Assembly (NCBI GenBank): GCA_963971535.1
Contig: OZ020594.1
Span: 117,711,127 to 117,775,126, forward strand
Origin: Notolepis coatsorum
Lineage: Eukaryota; Chordata; Actinopteri; Aulopiformes; Paralepididae
Reading direction: 5' to 3'
DNA length: 64,000 nucleotides
Shown: positions 47,517 through 60,700 of the stretch, piece after piece
Layout: each line of letters opens with the position of its first letter
How positions within the stretch are numbered: position 1 is the first letter of the stretch
Notes under the pieces: generated by a model
The model's input: the letters and a program-made list of their open reading frames with translations, nothing else
Told to the model about the DNA's origin: nothing
Database searches by the model: none
Program-made: the position numbers and the translations under genes

Positions 47517-50437
47517 CATGGCCGCCTAGTTATAGTTGAAAGTGGGGGTGCAATTTTTTTTTGATTTTTCTTTTTTTTTTTTTTTTTTGACAGGCAAGGG
47601 GTGGTTTGGAGGGGGTCCGGCACGACCCCCTCCATGGCCGATTTTTTTTTTATTTAATGAACCTGTACGTGCAATTTCCTGCAATATAGAGCCTTCAATC
47701 TTGACCAATAAAGCTGCTCTTTTCACTATAAAACTCAGTTTATATTGCAGTATGATAGCCAATTACTATAATAATAATAATATATTAATATATATACTGT
47801 ATATACACTGTATATTGATTTTTCGCTCATACATTTTTATTAAATCAATCTCCTTTCAAATAGGCCAAGTTTTTAATAAGAAAGAGAAAAAAGATATATT
47901 TCCATTACCTGTAAATCTTGTGTCTCTTTCTCTCCTTCTCTGCCTCCTCCCTGAGTCTGCAGTGCACAATCATGACATCGATCTCAAAAAAAAAAAAAAA
48001 AAAATGGAGGCCCCTCGTCACTATAGGCCCACGGGCCGCGGCCGTCGTTAATACGGCCCTGCTCGTCTGCCATATTGATAGCGTTAACGTTTGCAAATGA
48101 AGTCAACGTCATCCAGCTCACAGTGCCTCACACCACATATTTAGATAACGTTAGCTAGCGGCTAGCACTAAAGCTAACGCCAACCAGAGAGGGAAACGTT
48201 ATTATTATTTATTCGAGGAAACCGTATGACCAGATCGCAATTCGGGACCGTTTGATTGATTGATTGAAAACTTTATTAACAGATTGCAGAATGGGTACAA
48301 TACAGTACAGCTCAATACACACAATTGTTAAGGGGATGCAGACCAGAGAAAGACTTTCGTCTTGTTTACATCAGGGTCCCCCATTTTCAATTCATCAGGA
48401 CATATATGACATACATGACATACAGATAGTCAGTACTGCTACATCTATACATTTATGACATACCAGATTTGCAAATACAGTACTGTTTGTGATACAGAAG
48501 GAGTCAAGAAAAGGGAGTATATACATTTGACGTAGAAACTGTACATTGGAGGAGGTTGGGTGGGGGGGGTTGGGTACATTGGGATATTGACAACCATACT
48601 GGGTAATTTACATTGGAGGTGGTTGGGGGGGGGGGGGGCACACTGTATAAACAAGTAAAACTGTACATTGAGGGGGGGGGGGAGGAGACACTGTACAAAC
48701 AAACTAAATTGTACATTGGACTATTGACAACCATACTAGGTAAATTACTGTACATTGGAGGGGGTTGGGTTAGGATATTTACAGGGGCCAGTGTTGAATT
48801 GCAGTCTCCCGTAGGTGTCCCTTGAGAGAGGTTTTGAAAGTGGGTAGTGATCCACATTCCTTTACAGCTTTGGGTAGGGCGTTCCACATTGATGTGGCAT
48901 AATTGCGAAACGTGTTTAGTCCCTTATTTGAGCCGAATCTGGGTTTAACATGATTTGTGGAGCTCCCTCTGGTGTTGTGATCGTGGTATTCACTGACCTT
49001 TGGGAAGTATTTTGACATGTACATGGGTACCTTGGTCGTGTAGTGTATCTTGTAGACCAGGCCCATTGCAAGTTGCTGTACTCTGTCGTATACTCTAAGC
49101 CATCCTAGGTTGTCAAAGTGGGCAGGGGTGAGGTGGGTTCTAGGAGTAAGGTCAAGCAGTAGTCTGACCAGTTTGTTTTGAGATGTTTGTAATTTTGTTT
49201 TTAGCGCCTTTGAGGTGCTTTGGTACCATGAGGTGCAAGCATAGTCGTAGTACCCCTGAATGAGTGCTCCTGCCAGAGTCTTCAGGGTATTCTTGTTTAC
49301 CAGAGAGGAGATCCGGTACAAGAATCGAGTTCGTTGGTTGACTTTTTTTATTACATTGGATGCCATTTTGTCACAGGAGAGATTAGCCTCTAGGATGGAA
49401 CCCAGGTAGGTAATTTCATCTTTCCTTGTGACAATATTGTCACCCACTGTAACTGAGAAGCCGTCGGTCTTGCTGAGTTTGTTATTTGAACCGAAGAGAA
49501 TGGACTCTGTTTTGCCCATGTGTAATGATAGTTTGTTATCAGCGAGCCATATGCAGATTCTGCCTAGTTCTGAGCTGAGGGTTTTTTCAACCTGTAACTT
49601 GTTCTTGTCAGAGACCAGCAGGGCTGAGTCGTCCGCAAACAGGAACAAGTTGCAGTCACAAGCTGACGACATGTCATTTGCATAAATTAGGAACAGTAGC
49701 GGTCCTAGTATGCTTCCTTGTGGAACACCACAGCTCACTGTGAGGGGGGGGGATAGGGTACCGTTTACCTCCACCATCTGTTCCCTCCCCTCAAGGTAGG
49801 ATTGCATCCAGCTCACTGATAGACTATCAAAACCAATTGCTTTTAGCTTGTCAATCAGAATGGAGTGATTGACCGTGTCAAAGGCCTTTTGTCAGCATGA
49901 CCATGCCGCAGTATTTGCCGCAGTATTTGCCGTGAAACACTTTTATTGTATTGCGTGGTAGAACCGTAGAAGTTCTACTACCACTCAATAGTAACTTATG
50001 TCTAACATAATCCTTTTATTTGAACAACTTACTGGAAAAGCCTGCTTGCCTGCCACCAATATTATGACACACTCTGTGGGATTTGATTTACACTCAGCCT
50101 ACCCGCTGCAGCCGTGCAGCCAGACTGCAGCGCTGTGTGCTGAAGGTCTACGCGCTGCCTGGGAGGTACTGGATCAAACCATAATGGGGCAGGGGGGGGG
50201 GGGGGTTCGCAATCTTTGGAAACTTAAAAACTTGTTATTAAGTGTCATTGCGTATTATTAATTTGATTATAGTTATAGACTATAGTTATGGTTAGATTTA
50301 TATATTGGGGGGGGGGGGGGGTATATCATATTTTTCATATGATCAAAAAGTGGTGGAGCAAGATCATAAACTTGCTCCCCCAAGTTCAATAGTCCTAGAG
50401 CACGTGCATCGTCTGCTCTATTACGTGGGCGTCTATG
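47517..50437. mobile_element. 2.9-kb hAT-type insertion at a splice donor
   Basis: An exact 8-bp duplication TCTGTAAG flanks it (47,509-47,516 and 50,438-50,445). The ends CATGGCCGCC and, on the other strand, CATAGACGCCC are similar. The duplicated target contains the first-exon/intron boundary. Inside are T/G-rich sequence (47,550-47,650), another repeat end (GGGCCGCGGCCGTCGTTAAT near 48,031), a LINE B copy (48,252-49,925) and two G runs. No hAT transposase was seen. Confidence 0.75.
48252..49925 (-). mobile_element. LINE B, 5'-truncated second copy
   Basis: Minus strand. The 345-residue end of the polyprotein (49,816-48,782) is the same as the C-terminus of the copy at 16,451-20,215 apart from one visible change (VYDRVQQ for VDDRVQQ). 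It includes the catalytic FADD, CGVPQGSILGPLL and the C-terminal region. The 3' UTR and an AATC-type tail follow at 48,252. The 5' break is near 49,893, after KAFDTVNHS, with a small rearrangement (GCAGTATTTGCC doubled). It is inactive on its own but young. Confidence 0.9.
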
Positions 50438-50445
50438 TCTGTAAG

Positions 50446-52288
50446 TACAATTATTTATTAGATTGTTTTCATGGCATTGTAGAGCCTCTCTTATTTTCTG
50501 TGTTTCCAAGAAAACCAGTCTAAACATGCCGAAATGTCTTTTGTTTATTTGTCCTCAATATAATATGTACGTTTATTTGTACAATGACGGATACCACCAC
50601 AATGACATATTGCAGGCAACTGCCCAGTATTTTACCTAATGTTGACCAGTTTTTAATAACAATCTTTTAGCAGATTCACTTTTAAAAGTATAATCTGTAA
50701 TGTTGTAAACAGCTACGTCTCTAGACAAAAGAGTCCTGCTTGGTAATGCACTTTTCTCAGATGTGTGGGTTAGAATTGAATGGGAGTTGAATGGGTTGTT
50801 ATTGTCTGGCCACACCTCAGGCTCTGTCAAGAGAGGTCTGGAGAAACACCAGAGTAGAGTCCTTTCTTAGCACAAATCCTACAGTTTCTCATTCTAGCTC
50901 TGGCTAGTTAGCCAAAAAACAATGCAAATTCAATGGGGTCAAGTTCCTGTCTGTACAGGCTGACTTAAGCTCATAGAATATACTTTGGGTACACCGTGGC
51001 ATATATTTCAGTTGTCTTCAGTCAGCTTGTATCGAAAGTAGCTTGACCCCATTTACATTAGAAACAAGAACGAAATAATACTGATTCAACATTGATAAGT
51101 AAGAAATAAGGCGTGGGTTCTATGGATATATACCAGGATACAGGACATTGAAGACGGGAGGCCTATCAGAGGTATTCAGCAGGAATAATGCTACTGTATT
51201 GGGCACGGCACACTAACTACCCCCATTCAGCCTTAGTACCCTAATTGTTCCATGCTATGTACATGTTTATAGGGTACCTCAGTCTCATCATATTGACTTT
51301 TCAATTGCAAATCTATCATGAGGTGGATGTGGCCACTGTATCTCACTTGCTATACAAATGCTTATTACATATGACTGGGCCATTGGCTCTGGTATTTCCA
51401 TTGTCACTGTATAGTTTTGTGTCTAAATAGTGTGGGGGTAGGAAGGGAGGGGCACTGGGGTGCAGAGTCATTAGAAATATATTTTGAAATATATTGTGAA
51501 TTACATTAACCAATATAAAATACATCATGTCAACATTTGATGTTTTGCAAATCTTGAAATCACATCTCTAAAACAATATCCTGACCTGACAATTGTGTTT
51601 GTAATCTGGTGGCATAATCCAAGAATCACAGTTTCAGTCACCAACTAACTGATGGTCAATAATACAATGTTGATTCTTGTTTGCCACGTTAAACTTGAGC
51701 ACTAGTCTCTTTGGTTTCATTTTTATTCTGAGACTCAATCGTTTATTTGTACAAATAAACTACCACAATGACATATTGCAGGCAACTGCCCAGTATTTTA
51801 ACTAAAGTTGTCCAGTTTTCAATACATCATGCAGCAGATTCACAGTATAATCTGTAACCTCTAAGCAAAAGAGCCCTGCTTGGTAATGCACTTTTCTCAG
51901 ATGTGTGGGTTAGAATTGAATGGGAGTTGAAGGGGTTGTTATTGTCTGGCCACACCTCAGGCTCTGCCAAGAGAGGTCTGGAGAAACACCAGAGTAGAGT
52001 CCTTTCTTTCACACCTAGAGTCCCAGTTTCAGTCACCAACTAACTGATGGTCAATAATACAATGTTGATTCTTGTTTCCCACGTTAAACTTGAGCACTAG
52101 TCTCTTTGCTTTCATTTTTATTCTGAGACTCCATGTTTAACAAATACCAAGGGATGAATAAAATCAATACATTCCTAAAGACACATAATTAAAAGTCCCA
52201 CTGAGGATTATGTCTGATTTGGAACCTGAAATATGGCAACTTCATTCTATTTTCAATATTAAAAAAACGAATTGGGTTAAGTGATAAC
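50446..52288 (+). repeat. Array unit 3-4, intron-like DNA
   Basis: The segment resumes the first-exon donor (GTAAGTACAATTATTTATTA) after the hAT insertion. It then repeats the unit's intron part up to about 51,050 and the block of 41,405-42,170 from 51,065. No coding exon was seen. It ends at the next hAT target, GTGATAAC (52,281-52,288). Confidence 0.75.
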
Positions 52289-53002
52289 CAGTGATGGGAG
52301 TAACGACGTTATAAGTAACAGCGTTAGTTTTTTCAGTAACGAGTAATCTAACGGATTACTCTTCCAATCTTAATAACGCTGTTACCGTTACTGCAAAAAA
52401 ATGCGGCGTGTTACTATGAATGAAGCTTTTTTTTCATCAGAAAGATCTCTGCGCCGAGAGGCATTCTGTCCTTCTCAGCCAACCTCAGCGCGCGATTGGC
52501 TGAGGTTGAGTAAAATGTCATGGTAAGCCAATCAGAGGTAGAGGTGGCCGGGTGTCTAAAGCATCCAGAGTCTGACACACAGCGCGACAACACAAACGAT
52601 CAGTCAGCGTGAGACCGCGGTCCGTGTAGTGTACGTTTTGAGCCCAAATAATCCAAAACGAATCCAACGAACAACACGAGCGACTCAGTCAGCGTGAGAC
52701 CGTGGGTCCATGAGCGTTTTTTGTTCACTCTTGTTGTGTTGCAGCGCAGGGCACTATACAGTAGTGGAGGCTACTGCTGTGCTGACAGCCTTATCAACGG
52801 TGCTGCACTTCCTGGTTTAATAGCACATAGCACATAGTCTGGTGCTCAGAGATATATAGCTGTATGTCATGCATGTCTTAAATGTCATGATTAGATTAGT
52901 TTAGATCAGTGATTCCCAACCTGGGGTCCGCGGACCCCCTGGGGACCGCCAGGGGGCGCAGGGGGTCCGCCAGACCACAGATGATTTGAGGTCTTTTTTG
53001 TT

Positions 53003-53039
<37 letters not shown>

Positions 53040-53242
53040 CATCAGAAGCATGAATAGTCTCTCCACTACAATAAAAAATAAAGATAAATAAATAAACATC
53101 TAGACATGATTTTTGAACGTTAACAGTAGGCTACCGGGTAGCCGCTAAAACGCGAATCAGTTGACTGTATCACTTTCTGTAGCTAGCCTAGCACGCTAGT
53201 TAACTTTCTCGGCTCGTCTGCAGTCAGCCGCCAGAGGCGAAA

Positions 53243-54001
53243 ATGTGTGACAAACGAAAAGGAGATGACGGCAGCTCATCTGCAAAAAAAGTTAGGACCT
53301 ACAGCAATCGCGAAAATTACATCACCATGGGCTTCACTGAGGGACCAGACAAACGACCTGAGTGTGTGATTTGTGGAGAAAAGTTGGCAAACTCGAGCCT
53401 GAAGCCCAGCAAGCTGAAGAGACATCAGGCGTCTAAGCACCCAGAAACCGTTGGGAAGGATCCAGACTTTTTTCGGAGGAAAGAACAGTCTCTCAAGGCG
53501 AACAAGCCTGTTGATGTTAGAGTAGTGTGGAGCAGGGGTGGCAGTGATTTACAGAAGGCTACCGAAGCCTCCTTTGAGTGTTCGCTTTTAATTGCAAAAG
53601 CAAAGAAACCGCACAATATTGGCGAGCAGCTCATCAAACCAGCCTGCATCAAAATGGTTTAGAAACTGTGCGGCCCACAGGTGGCGGATAAACTAAAATC
53701 AGTACCACTCTCGAACAATGTAGTGAAAGATCGAATTGATAAGATGTCAAGTGATTGCGAGCAGCAGCTGTCAGAAAAGCTTAGAAAGGGTCCATTTGCC
53801 ATACAACTTGATGAAACTACAACTGTCGCAGACGAGGCTGTGCTCATCGTTTATGTGCAATATATTGAAAATGAGGATCTGAAGCAGGACATTCTCATGT
53901 CAGTCAACCTTACTACCACCACTCGAGGTGAGGATATTTTTACTGCAGTGGATTCTTACTTCATTCAACATAAATGCAAACCGTTCACCATTAGGGCCTG
54001 A
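53243..54001 (+). pseudogene. hAT transposase N-terminal remnant with BED finger
   Basis: From ATG at 53,243 the frame has an N-terminal basic stretch, then a BED-type zinc finger (CVICG, then KLKRHQASKHPE; Cys2 with His and His) and a linker, up to a TAG at 53,660. The same frame reopens at 53,663 and runs to 54,001 with PFAIQLDETTTVADEAVLIVY, which holds the first conserved acidic residue (LDE) of the catalytic region seen in ZBED5/SCAND3-like proteins. The catalytic core with its dimerisation region is missing. The product would bind transposon ends, but the stop and the deletion make it a pseudogene. Its position inside intact inverted ends makes it part of the element, not a host gene. 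Confidence 0.85.
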
Positions 54002-54749
54002 TTTGAGAGGATGAATACAGGATTTGAATATTGGCCAAAATTTTGAAATACATATGGTGCAAGATTAGATTTGTTGATTGAAGGCACAAGTCAAAGAAGC
54101 ATAGTGGGTCTAATTATGATGCATATGCCTGTGTATAAGCAGTTTGTTATTAAAATGACAAAAAAAAGGTATTAAACCCAGCTAGGACAGATTCTCTCTG
54201 CTACTGATTGGAATTTCCTGTCTCATATTTAGTTTAATTTGTTGCATTGATTTGTTCCATAAATGCAAACCGTTCACCATTAGGGACTGATTTGAGAGGA
54301 TGAATACAGGATTTGAATATTGGCCAAACATTTTGAAATGCATATGGTGCAAGATGAGATTTGTTGATTGAAGGCACAAGTTAAAGAAGCATAGTGGGTC
54401 TAATTGTGATGCATATGCCTGTGTATAAGCAGTTTGTTATTAAAATGACAAAAAAAGGTATTAAACCCAGCTAGGACAGATTCTCTCTGCTACTGATTGG
54501 AATTTCCTGTCTCATATTTAGTTTAATTTGTTGCATTGATTTGTTCCATAAATGCAAACCGTTCACCATTAGGGCCTGATTTGAGAGGATGAATACAGCA
54601 TTTGAATATTGGCCAAACATTTTGAAATGCATATGGTGCAAGATGAGATTTGTTGATTGAAGGCACAAGTCAAAGAAGCATAGTGGGTCTAATTGTGATG
54701 CATATGCCTGTGTATAAGCAGTTTGTTATTAAAATGAAAAAAAAAATAT
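53971..54749. repeat. 289-bp repeat, nearly three copies
   Basis: AAATGCAAACCGTTCACCAT starts copies at 53,972, 54,261 and 54,550. Copies 2 and 3 are more alike than either is to copy 1. The third is cut off at about 54,749. Confidence 0.95.
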
Positions 54750-54875
54750 TTTATGGTATCTTATTAGGAGGGGGTCCGCGAATTTCATCAGAGATGTTTG
54801 GGGGTCCCTGGGGGGAAAAAGGTTGGGAACCACTGGTTTAGATGATTAGATTAGATTCTTATATCTGTCATGTAT

Positions 54876-55025
54876 GTCATAAATGTCATGAATTGAAAAT
54901 GGGGGACCCTGATGTAAACAACACGAAAGTCTTTCTCTGGTCTGCATCCCCTTAACAATTGTGTGTATTGAGCTGTACTGTACTGTACCCATTCTGCAAT
55001 CTGTTAATTAAAATGTTCAATCAAT
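54876..55025 (+). mobile_element. LINE B 3'-end fragment
   Basis: ATTGAAAATGGGGGACCCTG, GTAAACAACACGAAAGTCTT and CTGCAATCTGTTAATTAAAA followed by TCAATCAATCA match the 3' UTR of LINE B in plus orientation. Only the last 150 bp are present. Confidence 0.85.
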
Positions 55026-55619
55026 CAGTATATATATTTGTTATTTAGTTTTGGTATAGTGCTTAACAAACATAATTTAATGTTGCCCAGTTGTGGCCTG
55101 TTGAGGGGCAATACATATCAAAAGTTCCAAAACATCTATTGTGTTTGTATTTGTATGATCCACTATATAAACATAGTAATTATAATATCTACATACATGG
55201 CATTTGATTGGAGGCTAGTCTCACTTTGTCCCACAGCAACATTAAAATAGTTTAGATTTGTGTATGTTGTTTATGTAAAAACATATATCTTGAAAGTAAC
55301 GCAATAGTTACTTTCTGAAGTAACTAGTTACTTTTATAATTTGTAACTGAGTAAGTAATTTAGTAACTTTTTGGAAGAAGTAACTAGTAACTGTAACTAG
55401 TTACTTTTTAAAAGTAACTTGCCCAACACTGGTGATAACCCAGTATGTTGTAAGAGAGAGAGGATTTAAATAATTAAACTACAATATGTACCAAAAAAAA
55501 CGATGTATGTGCAAGTGCAGATACTGCACAGATACATAGTGATTGTACAAAGTGATGTCTTCCAAGATGATCAGAGAGGAAATATCAGTTTGATGGAGGA
55601 GGTGTCTATTGTTGTTCTG

Positions 55620-55964
55620 ATTGGCCAATCAGTTCCAAGCAGCTAAATGCTCAACTCTTGTCTCTCTTGTATAAGAACAGGGCTGTTTTCCAGACTGAAG
55701 AACTCATTCAACCATAAAGACGGGATAGTCTGCTGGTTGACTTGAACGCCTCTCTGTGGCAGAACACATTGTCTTCTGGACCAAGACTTTCTACTGAAAA
55801 CCATCTGGATCAAACCTGCTTCTGAAAACAGATCAGACTGTGGACACCACAACATCTAATAATAATAATAATAATTCATTTAATTTATATAGCGCTTCTC
55901 AATAACCCGAAGTCGCTGACAGTAGTCGGGAGCAGGGGTACAAACAAAGAGGCGAAAGCTCTTT
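55620..55964 (+). promoter_or_regulatory. Promoter and first exon, copy 4 (nearest the coding exon)
   Basis: ATTGGCCAAT at 55,620 and TATAAG at 55,670. The exon runs to ACATCT at 55,857; there a 107-bp retroelement-tail fragment (AAT repeat, TTATATAGCGCTTCTC) is inserted, and the donor GTAAGTAC follows at 55,965. The exon is therefore longer than in the other copies if the donor is used. It lies 850 bp upstream of the zinc-finger exon and is the most likely working promoter. Confidence 0.65.
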
Positions 55965-56749
55965 GTAAGTACAATTATTTATTAGATTGTTTTCATGGCA
56001 TTGTAGAGCCTCTCTTATTTTCTGTGTTTCCAAGAAAACCAGTCTAAACATGCCGAAATGTCTTTTGTTTATTTGTCTTCAATATAATATGTACGTTTAT
56101 TTGTACAATGACGGATACCACCACAATGACATATTGCAGGCAACTGCCCAGTATTGTAACTAATGTTGACCAGTTTTTAATAACAATCTTGTAGCAGATT
56201 CACTTTTAAAAGTATAATCTGTAATGTTGTAAACAGCTACGTCTCTAGACAAAAGAGTCCTGCTTGGTAATGCACTTTTCTCAGATGTGTGGGTTAGAAT
56301 TGAATGGGATTTGAAGGGGTTGTTATTGTCTGGCCACACCTCAGGCTCTGTCAAGAGAGGTCTGGAGAAACACCAGAGTAGAGTCCTTTCTTTCACACCT
56401 AGAGTCCCAGTTTCAATCACCAGCTAACTGATGGTCAATAATACAATGTTGATTCTTGTTTCCCACGTTAAACTTGAGCACTTGTCTTTTTGCTTTCATT
56501 TTTACTCGTAAATACAATTATTTATTAGATTGTTTTCATGGCATTGCAGATCCTCTCTTATTATTATTTTTTTTTCTGTGTTTTCAAACATGCCTGTAAG
56601 AGTGTATTTGTACAACGAAAGATACCACCACAATGACATATTGCAGTGACCTCTAAGCAAAAGAGCCCTGCTTGGAACTGCACTCTTATAATAAACTCCA
56701 ACCCACAGATCAGACCAAAAATGAAAATGTGGACATTTTTGGACTTTAG

Positions 56750-57436
<687 letters not shown>

Positions 57437-57750
57437 CTTTCATGAAGAATGGGAAAAAAAAGTATTGAAATTGACCCAGTTTTAGCGTTTTTATCAAACA
57501 TTTTGTCTGCCCAACACAATCAGCATGCACGTGCATATTTTACTCAATGGTTCATAGCGTGCACGTGTAATGTCGTCACAACAGGTATTGGTCACCAGGG
57601 GGCTCTGTGCTCTGGGAGTCACAGGCAGTAGCAAGGAGGCGGGGCTGGCAGAGCCTTCTTGTTACTTGTTGCATCCGGCTCCACTTGTTGACTAACACGT
57701 TGTGAGCTTGCAACACGCTGTTCTCTTCTCTTCTTCTGACTTGCTAAAAC

Positions 57751-60700
57751 ATGGTGAATGTTTGTGTGTGTGGTGGGTGTACTAACTCCAACCGTTCTGG
57801 CCATAAAATGCACACCTTTCCGAAGAAAGGCACGCCAGCCTTTAGATCATGGGTGAGATTCGTACAGGTGAAGAGGGCTGATTTTCCGGCGTCGTCGGCG
57901 AAAGACTGTGATCGACACACGGTCATATGTGGAGCTCATTTCAGAGAGACGGATTACATCCCAGGAGATCTCCTCTCCTATAGATTGGGATTTCGAACTT
58001 TGGACCGGGTGAGACTCGTAGAAGGTGCTGTGCCGTCTATACAGTCACCTGGCCAGCCCTCTGTGAGTGCACGCTCCGCTGCTGAAGTTCTCAGTTCTCG
58101 GGTAAGTGAATCTAATCGAACTAACGTTAGCTTTTTGACGCTAACGTGTGTGTGTCGTTGTGTGTGTGTGTGGTTGTGTCTGTGTGTGTGTCGTGGTGTG
58201 TGTGTGTGGTTGTGTGTGTGTCTGTGTGTGTGTCGTTGTGTGTGGTTGTGTGCGTGTGTCGTTGTGTCTGTGTGTGGTTGTGTGTCGTCGTGTGTGTGTC
58301 GTTGTGTGTGTGTGTGTGTGTAGTTGTGTGTGTCTGTCTGTCTGTGTGTGTGTGTCGTTGTGTGTGGTTGTGTCTGTGTGTGTGTCGTGGTGTGTGTCGT
58401 GGTGTGTGTGTGTGGTTGTGTGTGTGTGTGTCGTTGTGTGTGGTTGTGTGCGTGTGTCGTTGTGTCTGTGTGTGTGTGTCTGTGTGTGTGGTTGTGTGTC
58501 GTCGTGTGTGTGTCGTTGTGTGTGCGTGTAGTTGTGTGTGTCTGTCTGTGTGTGTGTGTCGTTGTGTGTGTCTGTCTGTGTGTGTGTGTCGTTGTGTGTG
58601 GTTGTGTGTCGTTGTGTGTGTGTCGTTGTGTGTGTGTGTAGTTGTGTGTGTCTGTCTGTGTGTGTGTGTCGTTGTGTGTGTCTGTCTGTGTGTGTGTGGT
58701 TGTGTGCGTGTGTGTGTGTACAATGCAGTGTTGAAGAGATGTTCCAAGTTCGCAAACTAAAAGTCTAATGATAAAAGTGTTTCTCATGGCGTTTGGAGCA
58801 GGCAACACATGTTTTTTCACCACTGTGTAAGAGCACAGGCCAGAGTGAGTTTGATTAATTGAAAGCAAGGTTATGATCAGATCAAGTAGATTGCATATTA
58901 TGAACATTCCTTAGTTCTGTAACTTTAGTGTAGGGGCTGAAGATATACAATTATTTCCAATATTTGAAAAGGTTGAGAACCACTGAGCTAGGTCCACAGT
59001 CTGTGGTCTAGGTGTTGGAGTGTAATTAATAATAGTTGAGAACCACAAACACTGTAAACACTGAATGCTCCTTTTTTTTTTTTTTTTACAACAGACTCTT
59101 CAAACCCACTCTGCGTCTGCGACCCCTGACGTGACGGAGGAGCCGATGATGGAAGAGGAGGAAGCTGGCCCATCTGAACCCGATCTTCCACCCTCTGAGC
59201 CACGAAGGGAATCTGCACACAAGGCAACACAGTTCAGCTACCGGAGACCACCACACCGGTCTTTGGGTAGGTTTTAATTTGTTTTGCACGTTTTAGCCAA
59301 CACAACCACAAAAATAAATAATTAAATTAGATACCAATGATGTAAACTACGTTTTGCAGAGTAGGGCTTTAAATTATATCACTTGTTTTCTACAGGCATC
59401 CAGGTTTCCCCCCAGATGTTGTCCTTTGGGACACAGGCAGTCCCCCAAATGGTGTCTGTTGAAACACAGACAGACATTACAAGCTTTGAGGCCAGTCCAA
59501 TGCAAAGCCAATGCACCATTTCTCAGAGTGGTAGTGAACAGTCAGGTGAGGGGCCATGCAACCAATTATAATCGTTATAATTTTTTCCCCCTACTGAATG
59601 AATGATATTATTAATTGCTTTTAAAATCAGAATGTGTTAATTCACTAGGCGAAGAAACACACCTTTATGATGTGTGTATGTTAGGAGACGGCATCGCTCA
59701 TTGTGACCCAACAGAGCATCTTGATGTGATCAATTCACCAGTTGAACCAGTTTACCAGAACAACCACAGCTCAAGGCTTTGACCGACTCCCATTTGTATC
59801 GACTAAATCATTTCAGCACCAAAGAAAAGTGACTGCAATTGGGTTCCAGAGGCTGACGGCGATCTGTTCTCTGAGAGCTCTGATGACTTGCCACACCTTG
59901 AAGCATCCTCTGCCCCTTGGTAAGACACAGTTACACTAATCTGTTCATGTCACGATACTGACTGTTCAGTCTTAATCAAACTTTTGTTTTGTTTTTCTTA
60001 ATTTTTTCTCAGCTATATCGATAAGTATATAGTGTGTCACAGCCAACTCATGGAGCTGTTTGCCACTTGCCCGAGCTGCTGTGAGGCCACACAAGCCAGC
60101 ATACAGAGACAGGAGGGGACATTTGTGAAAATCCAACAGGTAAGATTTCATCCTGCATTGAAGCGGTTTATCACTTTGCATTATGCTAGTGCTTTCAATC
60201 TGATTTCAGCATAAAACTAGTGTCTTATGCTGAATTTGGTGGGGGGGTTTTCTTCAAAAACATGTTTTCTCACTTTATTCCTCAGCCATAAGAAAGTACA
60301 CACAGACAGTACACCACTGATCATTTGAATATATTTCATAGGTCTGTTCAGCATGTGAATTCAAGAGGGTTTGGCGGAACCAGTCAATGCTGCACAGAAA
60401 CATGCCTGAGTGCAACCTGCAGCTGAGTGGAGCTGTACACTTTTCAGGGTGTATGCCCCAGCAGACATTCAGAATGCTCCAGCTATTTGGCCTACAGTGC
60501 ACCAGTGTGAACACCTACTTCGGCCATCAGCGCTACTACACGATTCCCACCGTCATCCAGGCCTGGCAGAGCCAGCAAGCCAGTATCCTCCGTGAGCTGC
60601 AGGAGATGGAAGGGGGATTGATTTTGTCTGGAGACTGCAGGTTGATTACCATGTTCATTGTTATATTAATCATTATAATATACACATAAGTACAACATTA

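Larger units (their letters stand above)
52907..54835 (+). mobile_element. hAT element with remnant transposase, inner
   Basis: It begins CAGTGATTCCCAACCTGGGG and ends AAGGTTGGGAACCACTG. The exact 8-bp duplication is GTTTAGAT (52,899-52,906 and 54,836-54,843). It holds the N-terminal part of a transposase (53,243-54,001) and a threefold internal repeat. The C-terminal half of the transposase is gone, so this is an internally deleted copy. Confidence 0.9.
52289..55431. mobile_element. 3.1-kb hAT-type element, outer
   Basis: The ends CAGTGATGGGAGTAACG and AAGTAACTTGCCCAACACTG are inverted, with many GTAACTAGTTAC motifs near the right end. The 8-bp flank GTGATAAC is duplicated exactly (52,281-52,288 and 55,432-55,439). 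Much of the interior is a second hAT element (52,907-54,835) and a LINE B tail (54,876-55,025). Confidence 0.88.

Noticed and set aside
58127-58907. Frames rich in Cys/Val or His/Thr over intron 1 of the THAP gene
   Set aside because: They are products of the TG/TCG repeat.
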